This document shows positions 42,214-51,150 of a stretch of DNA of 64,000 nucleotides, in pieces; positions within the stretch are counted from its first letter, which is position 1; the number at the start of each line of letters is the position of its first letter. The stretch is from Bacteroides sp. GTDB taxonomy: Bacteria > Bacteroidota > Bacteroidia > Bacteroidales > Muribaculaceae. Location: the NCBI GenBank assembly GCA_014802325.1, contig JAAVCK010000026.1, forward strand, positions 124,001-188,000. Reading direction: 5' to 3'. The position numbers and the translations under genes were made by a program. Below the pieces are notes generated by a model, which made no database searches, was not told the DNA's origin, and worked only from the letters and a program-made list of their open reading frames with translations.

Positions 42214-43788
42214 ATGATAGAAGATATAACGCTTACCACAGATCCTCGCACGGCTTCGGATGAAAAGTATCTCATCCCTGTGGCAGCCCGTAAGCTCGGC
42301 TTACCGCAGTCACGTGTGAAGCGTGTAGTGATAACCCGCAGATCGATTGATGCACGTCAGCGCGATGTGAAGATTAATCTGGCTCTTAAAGTATATGTGG
42401 ATCAACTGCCGGCAGACGTTTCGCTATGTGTGCCCGAAGAGTATCCTGCACTCGCCCAAGATGTGCCGCAGGCCGTGGTGGTGGGCGCCGGACCGGCCGG
42501 ACTTTTCGCTGCCTTGCGACTGATACAGCTCGGGGTGCGTCCCGTGATACTTGAGCGTGGTAAGGACGTCGACGCCCGGCGAAAAGATATGGCACGTATA
42601 GCCCGCGAGAATATCGTTGATCCCGACTCCAACTATTGCTTCGGTGAGGGCGGGGCCGGAGCGTTTTCCGACGGCAAGCTCTATACGCGCAGCAAGAAGC
42701 GCGGAAGCGTGGAAAAAATACTGAATATTTTCTGTCAGCACGGAGCGTCGGAGGATATACTTCGCGACGCGCATCCACATATCGGTACCGACCGGCTGCC
42801 CGGCGTTATAAAAGCTATGCGCCACACCATTGAGCACGCGGGCGGTGAGATACTCTTCGGCACGCGGGTGGAGAGGCTGATAATTGACGACGGCCGTGTG
42901 ACCGGCGTGGCTGATGCCGACAGCCGGGAATACTTCGGTCCGGTGATACTCGCTACCGGACATTCGGCGCGCGATGTTTACAGGATGCTCGAAGCATCGG
43001 GTGTGACTCTCGAACCGAAAGGACTGGCCATAGGGGTGCGACTCGAACATCCTCAGCATCTCATCGACTGTCTGCGCTACCATTCGCGCGACGGACGAGG
43101 CAAATATCTGCCGGCGGCCGAATACACCATGCTGACAAGAGTCGACGGCAGAGCGGTATATTCGTTCTGCATGTGCCCCGGCGGCTTTATCATACCGGCG
43201 GCAAGCGCCGACGGCCAACTGGTGGTCAACGGTATGTCGCCGTCCAACCGTGGTACGCGCTGGGCCAATTCCGGTATGGTGGTAGAGATCTTGCCTGAAG
43301 ATGTGGAAGGCGATTCTCCGCTCAAAATGATGGATTATCAGGAGAAAATCGAGCGCAAATTTTGGGAAGAAGCCGGGAAAAGCCAAAATTCACCGGCGCA
43401 GCGTATGGACGATTTCGTACATTCGCGTCCGTCGAAATCATTACCCGATACATCCTATGCTCCCGGCATTCATACAGCCCGTATGGATCAGCTCCTGCCT
43501 CCGTTTGTGGCCCGCAGACTACAGCAGGGGTTCAAGGAGTTCGACCGTAAAAACCGCGGATTTCTCACCAACGAGGCTGTGCTGATAGGAGCCGAGACGC
43601 GCACATCGTCGCCTGTGAGGATACCTCGCGACGAGATTTTGCTAAACCATATCCACATACCGGGACTTTATCCGTGCGGTGAGGGAGCCGGCTACGCCGG
43701 AGGTATAGTATCGGCGGCTATGGACGGTGAAAAGTGTGCCGATGCTCTTGCTCAGGCCTTGAGAAATTCCAGCTCGTCGAGCATCTGA
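42214..43788 (+). CDS. FAD-dependent oxidoreductase (COG2509-type uncharacterised dehydrogenase)
   Basis: 524 residues. A roughly 85-residue N-terminal domain precedes the dinucleotide fold VVVGAGPAGLFAALRL (about 89-104) with the acidic end of strand 2 (VILERG). GEGGAGAFSDGKLYTR and ILATGHSARDVYRML are typical of this uncharacterised FAD-dependent family, and PCGEGAGYAGGIVSAAMDG closes the FAD site. No cofactor partner or substrate is evident. The last 37 bases overlap the 3' end of the convergent gene. Confidence 0.87.
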   Translation: MIEDITLTTDPRTASDEKYLIPVAARKLGLPQSRVKRVVITRRSIDARQRDVKINLALKVYVDQLPADVSLCVPEEYPALAQDVPQAVVVGAGPAGLFAALRLIQLGVRPVILERGKDVDARRKDMARIARENIVDPDSNYCFGEGGAGAFSDGKLYTRSKKRGSVEKILNIFCQHGASEDILRDAHPHIGTDRLPGVIKAMRHTIEHAGGEILFGTRVERLIIDDGRVTGVADADSREYFGPVILATGHSARDVYRMLEASGVTLEPKGLAIGVRLEHPQHLIDCLRYHSRDGRGKYLPAAEYTMLTRVDGRAVYSFCMCPGGFIIPAASADGQLVVNGMSPSNRGTRWANSGMVVEILPEDVEGDSPLKMMDYQEKIERKFWEEAGKSQNSPAQRMDDFVHSRPSKSLPDTSYAPGIHTARMDQLLPPFVARRLQQGFKEFDRKNRGFLTNEAVLIGAETRTSSPVRIPRDEILLNHIHIPGLYPCGEGAGYAGGIVSAAMDGEKCADALAQALRNSSSSSI

Positions 43789-44294
43789 GCCGCTACTCTC
43801 GCCACAAGCGGTTCGCTGTCGTCGCTCAGTGTGCGGGCAATCCCGTCAGCACGGTCGGGTGCTGAATACAGCATATTGAATGTGAGCCGGGCCGCTGCAT
43901 AGCGGATCAGCGGAATTTCGCTTTGCATGGCCGCATCAATCACATCCCACGCTGCGGGAATATTTCGCAACAGACGGTGACAGAGAATATCAATCACTTC
44001 TATGGTGGGCGCTTTCGCTATCCACTCCATAGCTTCGTCGGCTGTAAGCATCTCGGGCGGATATATCATGGGGGCGAGAAGCATGCTCTCGCGGCACAGC
44101 GTATCATCACGCAGTTCGAGAGCGAGACTTTGGTTCATACCGGTTTCAGCGGCTATGTCGGTAAGTTGAGGTATGTTTAATCCGAATATATATCGGTAGC
44201 CGAGGCCGGCGTTGCGGAGACCGTCGGCCGTGACACCATTGCGCATTGCGTAGAAGCGCCGCTTGATTTGCTGAATTTCGTTGTACTTTTCCAT
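43752..44294 (-). CDS. DNA alkylation repair-like HEAT-repeat protein
   Basis: 180 residues from the ATG at 44294; a longer start at 44321 would lie upstream of the -7 box. Helical repeats resemble AlkC/AlkD-type proteins (GLNIPQLTDIAAETG, LALELRDDTLCRESMLLAP, WIAKAPTIEVIDILCHRLL). AlkD is a glycosylase for alkylated purines; this protein is shorter than AlkD (about 230 aa), so activity is uncertain. The 3' end overlaps the oxidoreductase gene by 37 bases. Confidence 0.68.
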   Translation of the reverse strand: MEKYNEIQQIKRRFYAMRNGVTADGLRNAGLGYRYIFGLNIPQLTDIAAETGMNQSLALELRDDTLCRESMLLAPMIYPPEMLTADEAMEWIAKAPTIEVIDILCHRLLRNIPAAWDVIDAAMQSEIPLIRYAAARLTFNMLYSAPDRADGIARTLSDDSEPLVARVAAQMLDELEFLKA

Positions 44295-44302
44295 AATTTT
44301 CA

Positions 44303-44310
44303 CAAAATTA
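44303..44310 (-). promoter_or_regulatory. -7 box (TAATTTTG) for the HEAT-repeat gene
   Basis: TAnnTTTG on the minus strand only nine bases before the ATG, implying a very short or absent leader. It is back to back with the patatin promoter. Confidence 0.5.
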
Positions 44311-44334
44311 CTATTTTTCAATCTAAAAATGTCT

Positions 44335-44342
44335 TAATTTTG
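44335..44342 (+). promoter_or_regulatory. -7 box (TAATTTTG) for the patatin-GH2 operon
   Basis: TAnnTTTG, 19 bases before the start codon at 44362. Confidence 0.6.
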
Positions 44343-44361
44343 TAGAAGTAATATTATCGGT

Positions 44362-46662
44362 ATGAAAAAGATCATTCTCATCATTGCCACGATAGTGGCT
44401 TCGCTTAACATGCTTGCCGACAATCGTCCTCAGTCGGTCGGGCTGGTGCTGAGTGGCGGAGGTGCCAAAGGTATCGCGCATATAGGAGTGATACAGGCTC
44501 TTGAAGATAACGATATACCTATCGATTATATCACCGGCACTTCGATGGGTTCGATAGTGGGTGGCCTCTATGCCGCAGGCTACACCCCGGCCGAGATGAT
44601 AGAGCTGATAGCATCGCCCGGGTTTTCAGACTGGTCTACGGGCAAGATAGCTCCCGATCTTACCTACTATCTGCTTCAGCCGGCCGAGACTCCTGCCATG
44701 CTGAATCTCAATCTCGGTCTTAACGATTCGTCGAAAGTCACCTCGCGACTGCCGACAAGCCTGATTAACCCGCTCCCGATGAACTTCGCGTTCATGGAAC
44801 TTTTCACTCCTTTCACCCAGCAGTGTGATGAGAATTTCGATAATCTTTTCGTGCCATTCAGATGTGTCACTTCCGACGTATTCGCCAAGCACAAGATAGT
44901 GCTTAAAGATGGAGATTTAGGCGACGCCATACGCATGTCAATGTCGTTTCCTATGGTTTTCGAGCCGATTGACCGCGACGGGCTGCCTATGTATGACGGA
45001 GGTATATACGACAATTTCCCGGTGGATGTGATGATGACGGAGTTTGCACCTGCGGCTGTGATAGGCGTGGATGTCTCCACTCCCAATTCACCCACCACAC
45101 GCAATATGCTCGATCAGCTCGAAAATATGATCATGCAGCCCGACAATTATCCGTTTCCTCATGATATAGGGGTTTATATCCATATTGATCTGACGGAATT
45201 CAGTCTGCTCGACTTTCCGAAATATAAGGAGATATATGACATAGGTTATGCGCGCGGTCTGGAGATGATAGACTCCATAAAGATGAAAATCCATGCGCGT
45301 GTGCCGAAGCTGACGCGTGACATTCGGCGCGATATATTCAAGTCTCATACACCGGTTGTGGAATTTGATAAGGTGAAAGTAAGCGGAGGCAAGCCGTCGC
45401 AAAACGTATATCTCGAATCACTTTTCCGTCGCCGGCACGAGACCGACACTTTCGGCATTGCATTTGCAAAAGAGGCTTATTACCGTGCCATCACACCCGG
45501 CCGGCTGCTTAACTTCGTGCCTACGCCTGAGTTTGACAAGGCCGACTCGCTCTATTCGCTCAACTTCAAGGCTCTGGTCAAGGATAACTTCTCGCTCGGA
45601 CTGGGCGGCTACATATCGTCGTCGACCAACTCCATGCTCTTTCTTACAGGCTCTTATAATACATTGAGTTTCAACTCTCTCAATGCCGGAGTCAATCTGT
45701 GGGTAGGCCAAAGCTACATAGCGGCGCTCGGAAATCTAAAACTGCTCTTTCCCACGGTTACTCCTACGGCATGGAGTTTTGAAATCGAGGCCTCGCAGCA
45801 GAAATTTTCTGAAAGCGAACGCCTGTTCTTCGAGTTTGGCTCACCCAACTTTGTGACCAAGTCGGAGGTATTTGCGCGCACTTATTACTCGATAGCCACG
45901 TCCCGACGCAACATACTCGATATTGGTGTGGCAGCCGGTCACCTGCGTGACCGCTTCTATGCGCGCGACGAACTCGGTATGAGTCTACCCGAATATGCAT
46001 TCAGCACTTTCAATCTCGGAGAATTTTATGCCACATGGCGACGCAATACCCTCGACAACCGCTTCGCTCCCACGCGCGGTACTAATGTTGAGGCATGTCT
46101 GTCGTATCTTGTGGGAAGTAAAGAGTTTAAGACCGATGGTGATGTACTTCCATCTTCGTCCGGACACATACAGTGGTTTCAAGCGTCGGTCGATGCTGAA
46201 AAATTCTTTCCTTTGACCCGGAAGTTCAGCACCGGACTGAGGTTGAAAGGTATATTCTCTACCAAAGGACTGCTTGATAATTATGATGCTACCATCGTGT
46301 CGGCCAATGCATTCAATCCTACGGTGGCTTCTTACGATGCCTTTAACCCGGCTCTTCGTGCCAACTCCTACGTGGCAGCCGGTATTGACCCTGTATGGAA
46401 AATTTCTTCGGTGTTCCAGCTTCGCGGCACGTTTGACTGCTTCCTGCCTTACAAGCGCATTGAGCTTGAAGAGGGTACCATACGTCCGCGTTGGAGCAAA
46501 GTATTCGCTCATCCCGAATACGTGGGTGAGGTATCGGGTGTGGTGACACTGCCGTTTGGAAATATCCGTGTCTACACGCAGTACTCCACAGGAGGAGGCG
46601 AACGTTGGAACGCCGGTATCTCGATCGGAACATTCATGCTCGCTCCACGCTTCGTCAAGTAA
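44362..46662 (+). CDS. Patatin-like phospholipase with C-terminal outer-membrane barrel
   Basis: 766 residues with signal peptide (cleavage near residue 19). Patatin domain: oxyanion motif SGGGAKGIAHIG (31-42), nucleophile Ser61 in GTSMGS, and catalytic Asp212 in YDGGIYDNFP. A POTRA-like stretch (about 325-395) and a beta-barrel with many aromatic-rich strands (SLGLGGYISSSTNSMLFL; ARTYYSIATSRRNILDIG) ending in MLAPRFVK follow. The layout matches the PlpD/type Vd class: a surface-exposed or secreted lipase tethered to its own barrel. The GH2 gene follows after 17 bases. Confidence 0.9.
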   Translation: MKKIILIIATIVASLNMLADNRPQSVGLVLSGGGAKGIAHIGVIQALEDNDIPIDYITGTSMGSIVGGLYAAGYTPAEMIELIASPGFSDWSTGKIAPDLTYYLLQPAETPAMLNLNLGLNDSSKVTSRLPTSLINPLPMNFAFMELFTPFTQQCDENFDNLFVPFRCVTSDVFAKHKIVLKDGDLGDAIRMSMSFPMVFEPIDRDGLPMYDGGIYDNFPVDVMMTEFAPAAVIGVDVSTPNSPTTRNMLDQLENMIMQPDNYPFPHDIGVYIHIDLTEFSLLDFPKYKEIYDIGYARGLEMIDSIKMKIHARVPKLTRDIRRDIFKSHTPVVEFDKVKVSGGKPSQNVYLESLFRRRHETDTFGIAFAKEAYYRAITPGRLLNFVPTPEFDKADSLYSLNFKALVKDNFSLGLGGYISSSTNSMLFLTGSYNTLSFNSLNAGVNLWVGQSYIAALGNLKLLFPTVTPTAWSFEIEASQQKFSESERLFFEFGSPNFVTKSEVFARTYYSIATSRRNILDIGVAAGHLRDRFYARDELGMSLPEYAFSTFNLGEFYATWRRNTLDNRFAPTRGTNVEACLSYLVGSKEFKTDGDVLPSSSGHIQWFQASVDAEKFFPLTRKFSTGLRLKGIFSTKGLLDNYDATIVSANAFNPTVASYDAFNPALRANSYVAAGIDPVWKISSVFQLRGTFDCFLPYKRIELEEGTIRPRWSKVFAHPEYVGEVSGVVTLPFGNIRVYTQYSTGGGERWNAGISIGTFMLAPRFVK

Positions 46663-46679
46663 CATTATTAGTCATTGCC

Positions 46680-49097
46680 ATGAAAAGACTTGCCATATTA
46701 ATCCTGCCACTGATATTAGGAGCAGTGTCGTGGGCCGCAGAGCGCGAAGTTGAAAGTTTTAATTTCGACTGGAAGTTTTCGCGTACTGATTCACCCGACA
46801 ATGCTTTGAATCTTACTGACGATTCTGATTGGATCAAAGTGAATCTGCCCCACGATTTCCAGATTTCACAGGATTGGGTAGAACCGTCGGCTGATGAAAA
46901 AGCTGACCTGAATAATTCTGTCGCCAATGTGAAGTCGCGCCTGAGCTCACGTGCTTTCAAGGAGATGGGCACAGGGTGGTACAGAAAGACTTTTACGCCG
47001 CGTCAGGAGTGGAAAGGACGCAGAGTGCTTCTTGACTTCGAGGGCATAATGCTTAACGGCGACGTGTATCTCAACGGCGAGAAGATAGGCGGAACTGACT
47101 ACGGTTATCTCGGGTTTGAAACCGATATTACCGACAAGCTGAAATTTGATGAGCCTAACGTTGTGGCCGTGAGAGCATCGACCGGTGAACCTGAAAATTC
47201 GCGATGGTATACCGGCGGCGGTCTTTATCGCAACGTGAAGATAATCACCACCGATAAGGATCAGTTCTTTCCCCGTCATCCACTGTATGTAACCACCCCC
47301 GTAGTCACACTGGACTCGGCTCTGGTAGCCATCTCGGCTGAAATAACATGGAAGCCCAAACGTCCTGATCATATCAGTACACTGATAGAGATCATAGATC
47401 CCGACGGACTGATGGTGTATAATGATACCGCTGTGGTGTATTCCCGCAAGCGTCCGCGCTCTTATGAGTATGCACTTGACACCATCAAGGTGTCACGTCC
47501 GGAATTGTGGGATGTAGATTCGCCTTCGCTCTATACTGCTGTCGTAAAGTTGCTGCGGGCCGATGGCTCGGTGGCCGATAGCGTATCGACTGCCTTCGGC
47601 ATACGCTCTGTGGAGTTTTCTCCCGAATACGGCATGAAACTCAACGGTCGCAAAGTGCTTCTCAAAGGTATAGCCAATCATCACACCCTCGGCGCGCTCG
47701 GGGCTGCTGCCTATCCTGCGGCTATCGAGAAACGCATCAAGATGCTTAAGGACTATGGGTTCAATCATATCCGCTCGTCGCATAACCCTTACAGTGAAGA
47801 ATTTCTCAATCTATGTGACCGCTACGGTATAATTGTGGTGGATGAACTTTATGATAAGTGGCTCCGTCAGTATGCAGGTGGCAGAAGAGAGTGGATGGAA
47901 CAGTGGCCGGGGGATGTGACAGAATGGGTGCGTCGTGACCGAAACCATCCTTCGATAGTAATGTGGAGTCTCGGCAATGAATTGCAGACTCTATCCAATC
48001 TGCCGTTCAACGACTGGGGCGTGACTGCCTATAAGTTGCAGAAGACTCTTCTCGATCGCTATGACGATACGCGCCCTGTGACGGTGGCCATGCACCCGCG
48101 CGGTCGTAATATCGACACTGATTCCATTCCTGCTCCGCTCGTGCTTGAGACAGATGTGGCTTCGTATAACTACCGCTACATGTATTTCCCCGGCGACTCG
48201 GAGAGATATCCGTGGATGATGTTTTACCAGAGCGAGGCAAACACTTCCGGCATGGGTCCCAATTATTTCGATATGAATCTCGACAAGGTGATCGGTCTGG
48301 CATATTGGGGTATGATCGACTATCTCGGGGAGTCGGCCGGATGGCCTGCTAAAGGCTGGAATCAGGGTGTGTTTGACGTATCGCTTCAGCCAAAGCCTAT
48401 GGCAGCGTTTCTTAAGACATATTTTAAGGACAATGAACCCTCCGTGGGTATTGGTATAATCGAGAGTGATGAGAAACTTATGTGGAACGATGTGAATGTA
48501 GGTACACTGCGCCTGTCGCACCATTGGAATCGTCAGCCGGCCGATACGGTGAATCTTTACACGTTTACTAATGCTGACGAAGTAGAACTGCTGGTCAACG
48601 AGCATTCGCTCGGACGACGCATCAACGACCGCTCCACATCGGCCACACGCAACCGCATTCTGTGGGAAAACGTCCCTTATACGCGAGGCCATATCGAGGC
48701 CCGCGCTTATGACCGGAGTGCAAAAAAGCCGGTGGCAGTGGATCGTATAGAGACCACATCCGACGCCGTAGCGCTTAAATCAGTAGCCGACAAAATACAT
48801 GCGTCGGCCGACGGTATGGATTTAATACATATCGATATTATGGCAGTGGACTCAAAGGGTAGGGTGGTGCCCGAGGCCGACGGTCTGGTGACCTTTACAG
48901 TCGACGGTCCTGCTGAAATAGTGGGCGTGGTCAACGGCGATATTAATTCGCATGAGTCAATGACCGGTACCACACGATCGCTTCACGCCGGAAGATGTAT
49001 GGTAATATTGCGCACCTCGCGTTCGGCAGGCCCCATTACTCTCCGCGCCACCTCTCCGGGCCTTCGCCCGACAACCGCCCACATCGAATCGCACTGA
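46680..49097 (+). CDS. GH2 glycoside hydrolase (beta-galactosidase-like)
   Basis: 805 residues from the ATG that begins a signal peptide (MKRLAILILPLILGAVSWAA); a longer frame starting inside the upstream gene is rejected. Sugar-binding domain (WKFSRTD, VNLPHDFQI, GTGWYRKTF), Ig-like middle and barrel with acid/base Glu434 (SLGNELQ) and probable nucleophile Glu519 (YQSEANTSG). C-terminal beta domains follow (VTFTVDGPAEIVGVVNGD). GH2 enzymes release beta-galactose, beta-glucuronate or beta-mannose; LNGRKVLLKGIANHH and RSSHNPYSEEF fit the beta-galactosidase group. Co-transcription with a phospholipase is unusual. Confidence 0.9.
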   Translation: MKRLAILILPLILGAVSWAAEREVESFNFDWKFSRTDSPDNALNLTDDSDWIKVNLPHDFQISQDWVEPSADEKADLNNSVANVKSRLSSRAFKEMGTGWYRKTFTPRQEWKGRRVLLDFEGIMLNGDVYLNGEKIGGTDYGYLGFETDITDKLKFDEPNVVAVRASTGEPENSRWYTGGGLYRNVKIITTDKDQFFPRHPLYVTTPVVTLDSALVAISAEITWKPKRPDHISTLIEIIDPDGLMVYNDTAVVYSRKRPRSYEYALDTIKVSRPELWDVDSPSLYTAVVKLLRADGSVADSVSTAFGIRSVEFSPEYGMKLNGRKVLLKGIANHHTLGALGAAAYPAAIEKRIKMLKDYGFNHIRSSHNPYSEEFLNLCDRYGIIVVDELYDKWLRQYAGGRREWMEQWPGDVTEWVRRDRNHPSIVMWSLGNELQTLSNLPFNDWGVTAYKLQKTLLDRYDDTRPVTVAMHPRGRNIDTDSIPAPLVLETDVASYNYRYMYFPGDSERYPWMMFYQSEANTSGMGPNYFDMNLDKVIGLAYWGMIDYLGESAGWPAKGWNQGVFDVSLQPKPMAAFLKTYFKDNEPSVGIGIIESDEKLMWNDVNVGTLRLSHHWNRQPADTVNLYTFTNADEVELLVNEHSLGRRINDRSTSATRNRILWENVPYTRGHIEARAYDRSAKKPVAVDRIETTSDAVALKSVADKIHASADGMDLIHIDIMAVDSKGRVVPEADGLVTFTVDGPAEIVGVVNGDINSHESMTGTTRSLHAGRCMVILRTSRSAGPITLRATSPGLRPTTAHIESH

Positions 49098-49141
49098 TGA
49101 TGGCTGGATAGACATTCCGATTCATAAGACATATTGTAAAG

Positions 49142-49175
49142 CACCCCGAAAGTTGATTGGAAAACTTTTGGGGTG
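49142..49175. terminator. Bidirectional hairpin between GH2 and creD
   Basis: 13-bp stem with one G-T pair (49142-49154 with 49163-49175) and an 8-base loop. It sits between two convergent genes; T runs are weak on both sides. Confidence 0.6.
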
Positions 49176-49204
49176 TTACTATTTCTGACTATGAGCTTAG
49201 GTGT

Positions 49205-50395
49205 CTATTTCTTTATCTGCAACGATCCATACATCATGGCCGCGAGGGCGGCAAATAGAATCATGCTGCCGAGCAACAGTGCATATGTGGCCAGCGAAAG
49301 AAGTATGAAGCAACTTCCGTAGAGCAATGTCAGTATTGCACCCATGCTCAGGCCTACTTTGGCCGACCGGAGCATACGCCACATATATCCTGTGATAAGG
49401 CCGATAGTCATTACAGCCGCTATAAGATACGAAACGCCAAACGACAGATGCTCAGAGAACGACAGCAGCAAGGAATAAAACAATATAAGAGCCGCTCCGA
49501 TCAGAAAATAGTTGGTCAGCGGAATGGTGCGCTTCATAATAATTTCCGTAAACAGTACACTGATATATGTCAGCAGGATGATCATGAAAGCGTATTTCAT
49601 GGACCGTGAGACTTTCTGATAGGAACTTACGCCTACCAGAAAACTGATACCTACCCATCCGCTATTTCCTGATTGAGATATATTTCTTACCCAGCGGGCT
49701 GAAAATTCACCGTCGCTCAAAAATCGGTCTGTGGGAAGGGTGACACCTCTGAACGATGGATTTCTTGCGTTTCCCGTGATATTTATTGTAGATTTATCAT
49801 CAGTCTGCCTGACGTTGAGAGCCCAGGAGCCGCGAATATCGAAGTCGGTCGAGAAATCCCCCTCTCCCTTAAGGTCTTCTATAGGGAGGTAGGCGTAGAG
49901 ATACGTACTATCTGCTTTCCATTCTATACTCTTGCCGTTGAATTTAAGTGGCGAAAGCATCTGAATCTGTCCGGTCTCGATAACGAGTTTTATCATTACG
50001 TCTTCGTGCAGCATAGCGAGGCGTTCGTCATTGAATGCGCCGGAGAGTGTCACGTGGGCTGTGTAAACCTCGGCTTCATAAATATTACGGTGAAGCGATT
50101 TGGTGGTCACCTGAGCGTTGCAGTTAAATACGGTTGGAGTCAGGGTGACCTTCCCGTCTGCCGCCCCGGTAGAAATGAATGGACAGTTGATATTGACTCT
50201 ATCGCCCCATTCTTCAGCTATCTCTCTTGATACCTTACGGTTATTTTCATCGCGTGAGTATACCATCAGCCATATTATGAGAGCACCAAACATCAGTACA
50301 CCGCACTGCACACCGAGCAGAAGCAGTTTTTTTCCGTACGACATCGGTTTCTCCGGCAGCGGATAAGGTGGGTATGTGTGCGGGCTATCCATCAC
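49205..50395 (-). CDS. creD: CreD-family inner membrane protein
   Basis: 396 residues. One helix near the N-terminus (KLLLLGVQCGVLMFGALIIWLMV), a periplasmic beta-rich domain (about 55-265), and a cluster of helices at the C-terminus (about 275-395) with FTEIIMKRTIPLTNYFLIGAALILFYSLLLSFSEHL (in parts), the strongly conserved CreD motif. The usual CreD is about 450 aa, so the periplasmic part is somewhat short. CreD is associated with envelope stress and colicin/beta-lactam tolerance; its mechanism is unknown. It overlaps a CreD-like paralogue by four bases. Confidence 0.85.
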   Translation of the reverse strand: MMDSPHTYPPYPLPEKPMSYGKKLLLLGVQCGVLMFGALIIWLMVYSRDENNRKVSREIAEEWGDRVNINCPFISTGAADGKVTLTPTVFNCNAQVTTKSLHRNIYEAEVYTAHVTLSGAFNDERLAMLHEDVMIKLVIETGQIQMLSPLKFNGKSIEWKADSTYLYAYLPIEDLKGEGDFSTDFDIRGSWALNVRQTDDKSTINITGNARNPSFRGVTLPTDRFLSDGEFSARWVRNISQSGNSGWVGISFLVGVSSYQKVSRSMKYAFMIILLTYISVLFTEIIMKRTIPLTNYFLIGAALILFYSLLLSFSEHLSFGVSYLIAAVMTIGLITGYMWRMLRSAKVGLSMGAILTLLYGSCFILLSLATYALLLGSMILFAALAAMMYGSLQIKK

Positions 50396-51003
50396 TTCTT
50401 CAGAGTAAGTTCGTCATTTTCCACTCTGAGTTTCAGTGTGAAGTACATGGCTAAAGCTATGAGGGCAAAGAGCGACAGGCTGCCTACGAGAAGAGCCATC
50501 GAGCCAAGGATAAGCAGTATATACATCAGCGTGTATTCCACCGCAAGTATAGCCGTGATGAGGGCTACCGCTTTAGGGGTCCGGGTAATTCCTTTCACAA
50601 ACAGAGCTATAAGTGTTATGGTCATAGCCGAAACTACAATATACGAGGCTATAAAAGGCATTTTTTCGGCCATAGCCACGAGCAGAAGGTAGAAGAGAGC
50701 AAGCGCCATCTCGATAAGTATATATTGCAGATTGTTGACCGCTTTGCGAAATACTATTTCCACCAACACGATAGATAATGAAGTAATCACTATGATTCCG
50801 AAACAATATATGAGTGAATCGGAAATAATTTTATAGCTGTTTGCTGCCAGAAGACCGCTTTCCACCCGTCCGTGAGCGAAGCCGTCAAGACAGCTCACGA
50901 TTACCGCGAGTATAAATGCCACGCATACAATTATGAGTGACTGCACTCCGAGCCATTGCATAGTGTACCGGGGATATTGCACTTGTTGATCGTTATGTTC
51001 CAT
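50392..51003 (-). CDS. CreD-like membrane protein lacking the periplasmic domain
   Basis: 203 residues with six hydrophobic segments. From residue 85 on (VEIVFRKAVNNLQYILIEMALALFYLLLVAMAEK in parts) it follows the C-terminal half of the adjacent CreD: same E....R(K)..(N).(Y/Q)(I/F)LI..AL.LFY.LL..(S/A)E pattern, then AVMTI/SAMTITLI. The large periplasmic domain is absent; a different helix and short loop replace it. It is upstream of creD with an ATGA overlap, so the two proteins may form a heteromeric complex. I know of no name for it. Confidence 0.78.
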   Translation of the reverse strand: MEHNDQQVQYPRYTMQWLGVQSLIIVCVAFILAVIVSCLDGFAHGRVESGLLAANSYKIISDSLIYCFGIIVITSLSIVLVEIVFRKAVNNLQYILIEMALALFYLLLVAMAEKMPFIASYIVVSAMTITLIALFVKGITRTPKAVALITAILAVEYTLMYILLILGSMALLVGSLSLFALIALAMYFTLKLRVENDELTLKK

Positions 51004-51094
51004 TCTGAGTAATGATTAAGGTTTGGGATAAGGATTAATAATTAGCTGTAAAGATAGTGATTTATCAGTTAATATTGACGTTCAGGCACAAAAA

Positions 51095-51123
51095 AATCCC
51101 GAAAACACGTGGTCTGCGGGATT
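51095..51123 (-). terminator. Intrinsic terminator of the fimbrial operon
   Basis: AATCCCG/CGGGATT stem with a 15-base loop, followed on the minus strand by TTTTT, 28 bases past the fimbrillin stop. Confidence 0.78.
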
Positions 51124-51150
51124 ATGCGATAAATTGATATCCGGAAAATA

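Noticed and set aside
42424-43386. A 320-codon minus-strand frame inside the FAD oxidoreductase gene
   Set aside because: Antisense shadow of a gene with an intact FAD-binding fold.
46605-46680. A longer start for the GH2 enzyme overlapping the patatin gene
   Set aside because: The extra 25 residues lack a signal sequence and precede a perfect signal peptide; the ATG at 46680 is far more likely.
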